This document shows positions 35,003 to 43,060 of a DNA stretch of 64,000 nt, piece after piece. Below the pieces are notes generated by a model. The model had not been told where the DNA came from and searched no databases. It saw nothing but the letters and a program-made list of their open reading frames with translations. Both the position numbers and the translations under genes were made by a program. The stretch comes from JAPPFW01 sp965231815. GTDB lineage: Bacteria; Actinomycetota; Acidimicrobiia; Spongiisociales; Spongiisociaceae. Positions within the stretch are counted from its first letter, which is position 1. Each line of letters begins with the position of its first letter. The DNA lies in the NCBI GenBank assembly GCA_965231815.1, contig OZ246890.1, forward strand, positions 3,906,001-3,970,000, written 5' to 3'.

Positions 35003-35860
35003 CTATCCCGTGAGCCGGATCGAGTCTCGCAGCCAGGCGACACTCTCGGTGACCATGCTGTCCTCGTCGCTCCCGGGGGGTAGCGTCGCCAACTCGACGC
35101 ATATCAGGCCCGTGAATCCGACCGAGAGGAGTTCTTCCAGCACACCTTGAAGGTCGAGGTCACCGGCGCCCAGAGACTTGCACGGCCACCAACCTCCCGG
35201 GTCTCCGAATCCGGCTTCGGAGAGGTCTAGGTCCTTCATGTGCACCATTTCGGTGATACCGGCAAGCAGGCGGGCGGCCTCCATGAGGTCGCTGCCGACC
35301 CGGACTACGTTGGACGTGTCGAGCACCAATCCCAGGTTGGGAGCGTCAACCCGTTCTACAAGTTCGGCCAGGGCGGCGACGGGGAGAGCCGTATGGGTCT
35401 CGATTGCGAGTCTGATGCCGCGCTCCTCGGCGTGGCGGCAGGCACTCCGCACCCGGGGAACGAGCCTCCTCACCGATCGCTCGGCGGGCTCGGACTGCCA
35501 ATGGGTGAAGGTACCCACCACGATCCGGACCAGGGGTATGCCCATTCCAGCGGCTATCTCGATCAGCCGGAGGAGATCGTTGAGGCGCTGGTCGGAGGTG
35601 CCCATCTCCAAGCCACCGGGATGGCCCCAGGCCAGGACACCGTCCAGCCCGGTTCTGTCCAGGCTGTCCACCAGCCGTTCCCGCTTGTCCGAGTCGTGGA
35701 GGTCCAGGTAGCAGGTCTCCATGCTGACGCCGTCCACGCCGAGCTCTGCGGCCCGGTCGAGGAAGTCCCAGGTGGTCCAGCGTATCCCGGGATCTTCCTC
35801 TCCTACCCGTATCTCGCCGAAATAGCGGTGGTACGAGTAGGAATCGATTCCGACCCGCAA
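35003..35860 (-). CDS. Sugar phosphate isomerase/epimerase (xylose isomerase-like TIM barrel)
   Basis: 285 residues. LGVDGVSMETCYLDL, GIRLAIETHTALPV, NLGLVLDTSNVVRVG and GLICVELATLPPGSDE are the AP_endonuc_2 family blocks with metal-binding Glu/His/Asp. Likely a keto-sugar isomerase/epimerase or inosose-type enzyme. It lies 5 bases downstream of the Gfo/Idh gene on the minus strand, so the two form an operon often seen in inositol or rare sugar catabolism. Confidence 0.9.
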   Translation of the reverse strand: MRVGIDSYSYHRYFGEIRVGEEDPGIRWTTWDFLDRAAELGVDGVSMETCYLDLHDSDKRERLVDSLDRTGLDGVLAWGHPGGLEMGTSDQRLNDLLRLIEIAAGMGIPLVRIVVGTFTHWQSEPAERSVRRLVPRVRSACRHAEERGIRLAIETHTALPVAALAELVERVDAPNLGLVLDTSNVVRVGSDLMEAARLLAGITEMVHMKDLDLSEAGFGDPGGWWPCKSLGAGDLDLQGVLEELLSVGFTGLICVELATLPPGSDEDSMVTESVAWLRDSIRLTG

Positions 35861-35865
35861 TCTGG

Positions 35866-36963
35866 TCAGTCGACGCCGGCGACCCTCGCCAATCCTCCCG
35901 TCCGGACGCTCTCGTAGGCGGCCGCCACGACTTCCACGGACTTGGCGCCGACCTCGCCGGGTGACCGGTTCGGCACGTCGAGACCCTTAGTCAGGTCAAT
36001 AAGGGTGCTGGGGGGACCGTCGCACTGGTACAACCCGGCGTGGTCGGGCAGATCGACCCTGTTGTCAACCCCATCCTCCCGGAAATGCCACAGGAAGTCC
36101 CGCTCCAGATCAACGATCAACTGCCCCTCCGAACCGTAGAAACGCACCTGAAGCTGGTGGCGAGGCCATGGCTCGTCAGGAATATCACCCATCCCGGCCT
36201 GGCTGGGGCAACTGGCGCCGCTCAGGACTCCGGTGGCTCCTGATTGGTATCGGATGCTGATGGCATCGTGCAGATCAACCCTGGCCCCGACGTTGTTCAT
36301 GAGGGCGAACACGTCCTTGGCGCGGTCGCCGCTCAACCAGAAGGCGAGGCCCATGGCATGGCTCAACTGGGCCGGAGCGTAACCACCTCCCGACATGGCC
36401 GGGTCGGTCCAGGTGTCCCAGTCGGGCATGAAGTCGGTCGCCGAGCCTTCGTATGAGCCAGTGGCTTTGAGGAGTTCCCTGGTACCCGATGCCATAGCTA
36501 CCAGAACATGCTCGATATCGCCCACACCTCCGGCCTCGGTCATGATGCGTTTGGCCTCGACCACGGTATGCCGGTAGTGCCAACCGAAGGAGATAACCAG
36601 ATGACGACCCAAAGCCTTGGCGGTTGCATCGAGGTCCCACGCCTCGGCCGGGTCGATGGTGACCGGCTTCTCACAGAGGACGTTGGCCCCGGCCTCGAGG
36701 GCCGCCTTGGCGTGCTCGTGGTGGAAAACGGAGGGGCTACCAACCACCACCGCGTCGAGATCCAAGTCTAGGGTATCCCGGTAGTCCTCGGAGATGTGCT
36801 CGAACCCGAACCGGTCCTTCAGCAGATCAAGAGCGTCCTGACCCTTGCGCACCGCGATCACCAACTCGACGTCGTCCCGTTCCTTCAGTACGGGAATGTG
36901 GTTGCCCGCCGCCCAGGAACCGGCGCCGATCACGCCCACCCGTACCCGATCGTTCGCACCCAT
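35866..36963 (-). CDS. Gfo/Idh/MocA family oxidoreductase
   Basis: 365 residues from ATG 36963 (MGANDRVRVGVIGAGSWA). Rossmann motif GVIGAGSWAAGNHIPVL and EKP of the catalytic strand in NVLCEKPVTIDPAEAW are typical. Substrate-binding C-terminal half includes FGWHYRHTVVEAKRIM. Close paralogue of the gene at 41053 (same length and matching blocks), with the mutarotase region between them. Confidence 0.93.
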   Translation of the reverse strand: MGANDRVRVGVIGAGSWAAGNHIPVLKERDDVELVIAVRKGQDALDLLKDRFGFEHISEDYRDTLDLDLDAVVVGSPSVFHHEHAKAALEAGANVLCEKPVTIDPAEAWDLDATAKALGRHLVISFGWHYRHTVVEAKRIMTEAGGVGDIEHVLVAMASGTRELLKATGSYEGSATDFMPDWDTWTDPAMSGGGYAPAQLSHAMGLAFWLSGDRAKDVFALMNNVGARVDLHDAISIRYQSGATGVLSGASCPSQAGMGDIPDEPWPRHQLQVRFYGSEGQLIVDLERDFLWHFREDGVDNRVDLPDHAGLYQCDGPPSTLIDLTKGLDVPNRSPGEVGAKSVEVVAAAYESVRTGGLARVAGVD

Positions 36964-37330
36964 CAGCCCTCCTATCCACCGTCGTGAGTACACCTCAAGA
37001 CACTAATAGCCTGGCCGACCTCCCCGGCTGATCGAACACCGCTCCCCTTCAGGTTCCCTCCCGACCCGCCGCCACCTGTCCGCGGCAAAGCAAGACCCGG
37101 CCACGCACGCGAGCCGAGCCAGGAACATGTCCATCAAGGCCGTCCGGTCCGGAACGAGGCCGGCCTGCTCTGATCTCTCCAAGATGCAACATTCCCGCCG
37201 TAGGTTCAGGACCGATGTCGGATGGAGAGCAGAACTCCCTCCGAATCGCGCCGGCCCGGCAGGAAGAACAGGAGCACCGTCCCTACCGCTGCTAGGGTCC
37301 GCCAGGCAACTACGTCTGGAGGTTTGTCCC
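36964..37330. other. 367-base gap between divergent Gfo/Idh and mutarotase genes
   Basis: No recognisable gene. It must contain two promoters. No strong palindrome is seen. Confidence 0.4.
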
Positions 37331-37676
37331 ATGCAGCGAGCCTGTTTCACCTTCGAAATCCATCCTGACAAGGCTGACGAGTACAAGAAGCGCCACGACG
37401 AAATCTGGCCCGAACTGGTCGAGGAGATCCAGAAAGCCGGTCTGAAGAACTACACGCTGTTCCGGCGCGGCACCCAAGTCATCGCTTACGTCGAAGCCCA
37501 TCCGGATGTCGCTACCCGCCTTCGCCAAGATAGGAAGCACCGAGGTGAACGCCCGCTGGTCCAAGTGGTTCGAGGATGTGATCCTTAGCCTCGTAGATGA
37601 GGACGGAAACCTCTACTGGGCCGACGAGGTCTGGCACCTCGGCAGCGGAGAACCCCACCCCACAACCACACGCTGA
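37331..37676 (+). pseudogene. rhaM-like: L-rhamnose/L-fucose mutarotase, one-base frameshift
   Basis: From ATG 37331: MQRACFTFEIHPDKADEYKK, KAGLKNYTLFRRGTQVIAYV and then, one base out of frame, TAFAKIGSTEVNARWSKWFE and YWADEVWHL, as in RhaM/YiiL. The break is an extra C in the run CCC near 37516. The last dozen residues (GSGEPHPTTTR) come from the repeat that borders the nucleotidyltransferase genes. The enzyme interconverts anomers of 6-deoxysugars. Either a pseudogene or a sequencing indel. Confidence 0.8.
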
Positions 37677-38650
37677 AACACGAGGGGTAGAGTGGTGGAT
37701 CATGGCTGTGGTGACGGTTGGGGCGCCGACGTTGGGGGAGGCTCGGCGGGCGGCTGAGGCGTTGATGACGATGGGGGTGGGACAGGTTTGGTTGTTCGGG
37801 TCGTTGGCGCGGGGCGACCAACAGGCTGTTAGTGATATCGATCTGGTGGCGGTGTTCGATGATCTGGATTACCGGAACCGTTGGCGGGTGGAATCCGAGT
37901 TGACGATGGTGGCGTCGTCGGCAGCGGGCCGAGCGGTTGACGTGGTGGTGACCGACCGGCCGGAGTGGCGCCTTCAGCAGCGGAGGGTGTCGGCGTCGTT
38001 CGCGGCGGCGATCGGGGGAGAACTGACGTTGCTGGCGGATCGTCCAGCCACAGAGGTGGATTGGGACAAGGAGCAGAGTATGGCCACGTCGAACGAGCAG
38101 TTGGCCCGGCAACGCATCGACGACGTGGCCGGGCAACTCACCAGGATCATCGGCCTCCGGTGGCCGTCCCGCGACGAGGCTGCGGCGGCCGGTAGCGATC
38201 CGGACCGTCATGAGCAGCTCATGGCTGCCCGGTTGATCGGGTTGTGCGAGGCGGCTCATATGGCGGTGGAGGGTTCTCTCAAAGCCGTGGGGACGCTCAC
38301 CGGGGTAGCCGCCAAGCTGCTACATGCTCATGACGTGGGTGTCATCGCCGAGGCGCTACCCCCCGAAACACGCGACGCCATGGCAGCGTTGTTGGCATCC
38401 TCGCCCGGGTTGGTCAAATCCACCGGCTACATAACCATGTGGCGCACTAAAGGCGCATACAGAACCCCCGGCGAAGGCATGACCGCACAAGACATCGCCA
38501 CCCCCGCCTTCGCAGCCTCCATCACCGCCATCGCAGCCGACGTAGCAGCCGCCGCCGTCGACTGGCTCGCCCGCCACGGGATCGAACCAGCAAGCGCCGC
38601 CACCCTCAGAGCACACACCCAAGAAATACGCGACCACATCACCCGCATCA
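37636..38650 (+). repeat. Tandem repeat unit 1 (1015 bp) carrying nucleotidyltransferase gene
   Basis: Period exactly 1015 with 38651-39665. The 48 bases at 37636-37683 recur at 38651 and 39666, so the array has two full units and the terminal 48 bases of a third. Confidence 0.95.
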
Positions 38651-38691
38651 ACCTCGGCAGCGGAGAACCCCACCCCACAACCACACGCTGA
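37702..38691 (+). CDS. Nucleotidyltransferase (MNT-like)/HEPN-like two-domain protein, copy 1
   Basis: 329 residues. The N-terminal nucleotidyltransferase has the pol-beta signature FGSLARGDQQAVSDIDLVAVF and a third acidic residue in VDVVVTD. The C-terminal half (HEQLMAARLIGLCEAAH ... TMWRTKGAYRTPGEG ... RAHTQEIRDHI) looks like the HEPN partner of MNT/HEPN toxin-antitoxin systems fused in one chain. TAGAGT nine bases before ATG fits a leaderless start. Sense codons end in G/T up to about 38400, then switch to C/A. Differs from copy 2 in the block LRWPSRDE. Role unknown; an RNA- or protein-modifying defence or antitoxin role is possible. Confidence 0.85.
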   Translation: MAVVTVGAPTLGEARRAAEALMTMGVGQVWLFGSLARGDQQAVSDIDLVAVFDDLDYRNRWRVESELTMVASSAAGRAVDVVVTDRPEWRLQQRRVSASFAAAIGGELTLLADRPATEVDWDKEQSMATSNEQLARQRIDDVAGQLTRIIGLRWPSRDEAAAAGSDPDRHEQLMAARLIGLCEAAHMAVEGSLKAVGTLTGVAAKLLHAHDVGVIAEALPPETRDAMAALLASSPGLVKSTGYITMWRTKGAYRTPGEGMTAQDIATPAFAASITAIAADVAAAAVDWLARHGIEPASAATLRAHTQEIRDHITRINLGSGEPHPTTTR

Positions 38692-39665
38692 AACACGAGG
38701 GGTAGAGTGGTGGATCATGGCTGTGGTGACGGTTGGGGCGCCGACGTTGGGGGAGGCTCGGCGGGCGGCTGAGGCGTTGATGACGATGGGGGTGGGACAG
38801 GTTTGGTTGTTCGGGTCGTTGGCGCGGGGCGACCAACAGGCTGTTAGTGATATCGATCTGGTGGCGGTGTTCGATGATCTGGATTACCGGAACCGTTGGC
38901 GGGTGGAATCCGAGTTGACGATGGTGGCGTCGTCGGCAGCGGGCCGAGCGGTTGACGTGGTGGTGACCGACCGGCCGGAGTGGCGCCTTCAGCAGCGGAG
39001 GGTGTCGGCGTCGTTCGCGGCGGCGATCGGGGGAGAACTGACGTTGCTGGCGGATCGTCCAGCCACAGAGGTGGATTGGGACAAGGAGCAGAGTATGGCC
39101 ACGTCGAACGAGCAGTTGGCCCGGCAACGCATCGACGACGTGGCCGGGCAACTCACCAGGATCATCGGCTATCTCGACCCCACCCGCCGCGAGGCTGCGG
39201 CGGCCGGTAGCGATCCGGACCGTCATGAGCAGCTCATGGCTGCCCGGTTGATCGGGTTGTGCGAGGCGGCTCATATGGCGGTGGAGGGTTCTCTCAAAGC
39301 CGTGGGGACGCTCACCGGGGTAGCCGCCAAGCTGCTACATGCTCATGACGTGGGTATCATCGCCGAGGCGCTACCCCCCGAAACACGCGACGCCATGGCA
39401 GCGTTGTTGGCATCCTCGCCCGGGTTGGTCAAATCCACCGGCTACATAACCATGTGGCGCACTAAAGGCGCATACAGAACCCCCGGCGAAGGCATGACCG
39501 CACAAGACATCGCCACCCCCGCCTTCGCAGCCTCCATCACCGCCATCGCAGCCGACGTAGCAGCCGCCGCCGTCGACTGGCTCGCCCGCCACGGGATCGA
39601 ACCAGCAAGCGCCGCCACCCTCAGAGCACACACCCAAGAAATACGCGACCACATCACCCGCATCA
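38651..39665 (+). repeat. Tandem repeat unit 2 (1015 bp)
   Basis: Second unit; identical to the first apart from about 20 clustered bases around 39170-39192 and a few single changes such as GTC/ATC near 39357. Confidence 0.95.
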
Positions 39666-39706
39666 ACCTCGGCAGCGGAGAACCCCACCCCACAACCACA
39701 CGCTGA
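38717..39706 (+). CDS. Nucleotidyltransferase/HEPN-like two-domain protein, copy 2
   Basis: 329 residues, identical to copy 1 except YLDPTRRE in place of LRWPSRDE (residues about 153-160) and one valine/isoleucine change. The YLDPTRRE version looks like the ancestral one because it keeps a regular DP-turn, but this is only a guess. Intergenic leader, including TAGAGT, is duplicated too, so both genes should be expressed. Confidence 0.85.
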   Translation: MAVVTVGAPTLGEARRAAEALMTMGVGQVWLFGSLARGDQQAVSDIDLVAVFDDLDYRNRWRVESELTMVASSAAGRAVDVVVTDRPEWRLQQRRVSASFAAAIGGELTLLADRPATEVDWDKEQSMATSNEQLARQRIDDVAGQLTRIIGYLDPTRREAAAAGSDPDRHEQLMAARLIGLCEAAHMAVEGSLKAVGTLTGVAAKLLHAHDVGIIAEALPPETRDAMAALLASSPGLVKSTGYITMWRTKGAYRTPGEGMTAQDIATPAFAASITAIAADVAAAAVDWLARHGIEPASAATLRAHTQEIRDHITRINLGSGEPHPTTTR

Positions 39707-39762
39707 AACACGAACAAGGAACATGGTCACGAGGAGAACTGACTCGATTCGGTCGAACCGAT

Positions 39763-39905
39763 CCAGAGTGGCGGACTCAAGAACTACAGCCTGTTCCGCC
39801 AGGACACCCGGATAGTTGCCCATGTGGAACGCCACTCGGACGCCTGCTGGACGAAGTGGTTCGTAGATGTGATTCTGAGCCGCGTCAACGACAAAGGCGG
39901 TTCTT
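39763..39905 (+). pseudogene. Second mutarotase fragment with internal deletion
   Basis: Frame reads IQSGGLKNYSLFRQDTRIVA, VERHSDACWTKWFVDVIL and SRVNDKGG, corresponding to residues 30-90 of RhaM but lacking about 14 residues between VERHSD and WTKWF and the C-terminus. It is clearly divergent from the copy at 37331, so it is a second paralogue's relic. Confidence 0.7.
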
Positions 39906-39967
39906 TGCCGGGTGGTCGAAGGTCCGGCCTCACTGAACAACCGCACCCTCCCCAAGCCGTACGAGCA

Positions 39968-41030
39968 TCATCCTGCCCCCGGGGGGCGATGTACTGCCAG
40001 CCAAGGTGGACTGGGGAGGAGCCGCCCGGGTGGGTAGAAACCGGGACGGGCCGCCAGGACGGCGGGAACGGCATTCACGAGAAGGGCTGCGGTGGTGTAG
40101 ACGGCCGGCATGCCCGGTTCCACCGTGAGATCGAGGTCGTTCTCCCCGGAGATGCGGATACGGTCTCTGGTCTGCCAACCGACCACCTCCGGAGCGACAT
40201 GCAGGGATAGCTCGAACCTGAGCCACTCCCGTCCTTCCACCGTTGCCGTGGCCAGTTGGACAACCCCGGCGGTCTCGGGAGGTTCAATCGTGTACCCGGC
40301 CAGCATATGAACACGGTCGGCTAGCACAGGTTCGATCTCCTCTTCGAACCGTTCGATCTGCAACCCCATCCCGTCCGCGATGATGCGGGCGCTCTCCGCG
40401 AAGCCGATATGGCCCCGGACCCTCCGCGACCGGACGGCTCTACGGAACTCGGCTTCGCGGTAGCCGATGCCGAGCGAGCGGTGTACCCCCCCTACCGAAC
40501 ACGGATGCGTCGAGCGTGCGTTGAACGATGATCTTGGATACATCCCACGCAGTCCCGGCCAGGACAAGCGGGAGTACGTCGAACGCAAAGCCGGGATTGA
40601 TGCCGGTGGCGGCGATTACGACCCCGGACTCCTTCGCGACACCGCGCAGAGACGCGCCGACACCAGGCTGTTCGACATCCGGCCAGGCGAGTTCCTCGCT
40701 GGTGGATATGAGGTGAGCACGCGCTCGGGCACATAACTCGACCAGGGGCAGAACGGAAGAGAGTTCGGACCGGGTCGCTATCAGCACCACATCGGGGCGA
40801 GCCTCCTCGAGCATGCGTTCCGGGTCCGTCCACACACGGACGCCTCCCCACGCGTCCGGTAGCGGCCGCCGGCCACCGTCCACCGGCGGCGGTCTCCGGG
40901 CGGCACCCACCACATCCATCCAGGGCCGCTGCCGGCACAGGGTAAGCGCCGCGGTCGCCACACTGCCCACACCGAAGAAGGCGATCCTCACCCGCTCCGC
41001 TGCGTCCCGGGTCTCCTCCGTTGATTTCAT
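39968..41030 (-). pseudogene. Dihydrodipicolinate-reductase-like NAD(P) oxidoreductase, frameshifted in a seven-C tract
   Basis: First part from ATG 41030: RVRIAFFGVGSVATAAL (Rossmann), DVVLIATRSELSSVLPLVEL, AATGINPGFAFDVLPLVL. In frame until VFGRGG; then the family continues in another frame as VHRSLGIGYREAEFRRAV ... RGHIGFAESARIIADGMG, ending at 39968. The shift is at a run of seven C on the plus strand (40486-40492, gtgtaCCCCCCCtaccg). The whole resembles 2,4-diaminopentanoate dehydrogenase/DapB-like proteins of about 350 residues. Homopolymer location allows sequencing error or phase variation. Confidence 0.8.
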
Positions 41031-41052
41031 CAGCCTCCTGCCGAAGAACTAC

Positions 41053-42174
41053 CTACTCCGGTCTCGCGGACAGATCCTCGGACCGTTCCGGAGCGATACG
41101 GGAAACGGAACCGGTGCTCGCGCTCTGGTAGGCGGCGCTCAGTAGCTCGACGGTCCTAGCCCCCACATCGGCGGGAGACCGGTTCACGGCTGCCCTGCCG
41201 AGGGCCAGGTCGGCCAGCACGTTGGGCGGATCCTCGCATCCGTAGAGACCGGCTCGCGGTGGAAGATCGACCTTGACATCCCGCCCGTCCTCGCGAAAGA
41301 GCCAGAGGAAGTCCCGTTCCAGATCGGCTACCAGATGGCCTTCCGTCCCGTACACCCGAACCTGGAGCTGGTGCCTGGGCCACGGAGCGTCCTCCTGATC
41401 GACCGCGCTCCCCCCGGGTGGCGAGGACGCACCGGAGATCGAGCCCGTCGCGCCGGAGCGGAACCGCACGCTGATCGCGTCGTGGAGATCGACTGCCGCC
41501 CCCTCGTTGTTCATGAAGGCGAAGACCTGGGAGGCGCGCTGGCCGGTAAGCCACAGCGCCAGCCCGAGAGCGTGACTCAGAGCCGCCGGGGCGTACCCTC
41601 CGCCCGACAGCCGGGGATCGATCCAGGTCTTGCGGGCGGGCCGGAAAAAGGAATCCTGCCCGCGGTATGCGCTCGTACCGTGGAGGAGCCCGCGCAAACC
41701 CGAGGCCATCGCTACCAGGACGTGCTGAACATCACCGACGCCGGGCGCCTCCATGAGCCGTTTGGCCTCGATGGCCGTGGGACGGTAGTTCCATCCGAGG
41801 GCGAGAACCAGATGCCGACCTCGCTCCAAGGCAAGGTCGTGGAGGTCCCAGGCGTGACCGGGATCCGTGGTGAAAGGCTTCTCGCATAGAACGTCGGCGC
41901 CTGCCTCCAGCGACGCTTTCGCATGCTCGTAGTGGAGGCCGGCCGGACTGCCCACAACCACCGCATCCAGACCCAGTTCCAGGGCGTCCCGGTAATCATC
42001 ACTCACATGCTCGAAGCCGAACCTCTCCTGAACCAACGCCAACGCCTCGCGGTTGGTTCGCACGGCGCTCACCAGGTCGACGTCATCCCGGGCCGCCAGG
42101 ATCGGGATGTGGTTGGCGATCGCCCAGGAGCCGGCGCCTATGATCCCGACCCGGACCCGACTTGCGGACTCCAT
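41053..42174 (-). CDS. Gfo/Idh/MocA family oxidoreductase (paralogue)
   Basis: 373 residues, RVGIIGAGSWAIANHIPILA and ADVLCEKPFTTDPGHAW. Closely related to 35866-36963 throughout (for example GYAPA-LSHA-GLA-WL and RHQLQVR-YG-EG). Likely oxidises a related sugar or cyclitol. Ends 23 bases downstream of the reductase start in transcription order. Confidence 0.93.
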   Translation of the reverse strand: MESASRVRVGIIGAGSWAIANHIPILAARDDVDLVSAVRTNREALALVQERFGFEHVSDDYRDALELGLDAVVVGSPAGLHYEHAKASLEAGADVLCEKPFTTDPGHAWDLHDLALERGRHLVLALGWNYRPTAIEAKRLMEAPGVGDVQHVLVAMASGLRGLLHGTSAYRGQDSFFRPARKTWIDPRLSGGGYAPAALSHALGLALWLTGQRASQVFAFMNNEGAAVDLHDAISVRFRSGATGSISGASSPPGGSAVDQEDAPWPRHQLQVRVYGTEGHLVADLERDFLWLFREDGRDVKVDLPPRAGLYGCEDPPNVLADLALGRAAVNRSPADVGARTVELLSAAYQSASTGSVSRIAPERSEDLSARPE

Positions 42175-42182
42175 CCTGCCGG

Positions 42183-42686
42183 TTAGCCGTAGGGATTGAC
42201 GTAAGGACTCTCGACCTCGAAGGGCCTTCCGCCCTCCGCGAACTGGATCAACTCGATCGAGATGTCGTCCGGGTCCCGCAGGTAGCAGGTGAGGGCACCC
42301 TCGTACCTTCCCCAGGCGCAGCGAACCGGCGCCGGCGATACGAACACGGCATGGTCCCGCATCCGTTCGTAGTCCCGGTGGATGTCCTCGGTCTCCAGAC
42401 AGAGATGGGTGTTCCCGGCGTTGTAAGTGGCCATGTCAACCCGGCCGGGCGCAGGGTTGTGGTACTGGAGCATCTCGAGTACAGAACCGCCGGGCAGCGC
42501 CCAGAAGGCACCCGACATATCGCAGTTGGGATACCCGACGATCTTGCCGACGTAGTCCTCGACATCGGCGGCTATCCACGTGCCCTGCATGAACGGCTCC
42601 TTCTCGAGGAACCTGGTCCACCAGGGGACCGATACCTCCAGATCGGTCACCGCCACCCCGATGTGGTCGATCGAAAGAAAGCTCAT
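42183..42686 (-). CDS. VOC family protein
   Basis: 167 residues from ATG 42686 (MSFLSIDHIGVAVTDLEVSV). Ends LTCYLRDPDDISIELIQFAEGG. Typical vicinal oxygen chelate fold with metal-binding His and Glu; paralogous to the VOC at 9628. Eight bases separate it from the following Gfo/Idh gene, so co-transcribed. Confidence 0.87.
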   Translation of the reverse strand: MSFLSIDHIGVAVTDLEVSVPWWTRFLEKEPFMQGTWIAADVEDYVGKIVGYPNCDMSGAFWALPGGSVLEMLQYHNPAPGRVDMATYNAGNTHLCLETEDIHRDYERMRDHAVFVSPAPVRCAWGRYEGALTCYLRDPDDISIELIQFAEGGRPFEVESPYVNPYG

Positions 42687-42759
42687 CGGTTTTACCTCCC
42701 TGGTGACACCACCCACGACCTAGGGTGGGCTCCACCATTGATATTGTCCATGGACAAGT

Positions 42760-42967
42760 TAGCCCCGATTATTCATGGATGGGGGTTTGGAGGATGAGTG
42801 GAGTAGACCAACGTTGCGCCTTGACCAGGCAATCCAGCTGTCGGCGTTTCCTGTCCTGGTCCGGTGTAAGAGGTTCACCTGTCGGTGAACGGTAGGATTC
42901 TCCTAATACTCCGGTTGATCTGGCGTTACATGCCTTGGCGTGTGGGAAACCTGAATAATCAGGGCTA
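42760..42967 (+). mobile_element. Family B MITE-like element, copy 2
   Basis: 208 bases with TAGCCCCGATTATTCA / TGAATAATCAGGGCTA ends and flanking TA. Lies between the VOC gene promoter and the metallophosphoesterase gene, and together with flanks fills the 374-base gap 42687-43060. Confidence 0.92.
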
Positions 42968-43060
42968 GTGATACTCGACAGGCGCTGCACGGTCCGGCGT
43001 ATCATCTGACCGGATCCGGTCCCCGAACCCGCTCCGCATGCAGACCTAGGAGGTCCGGGT

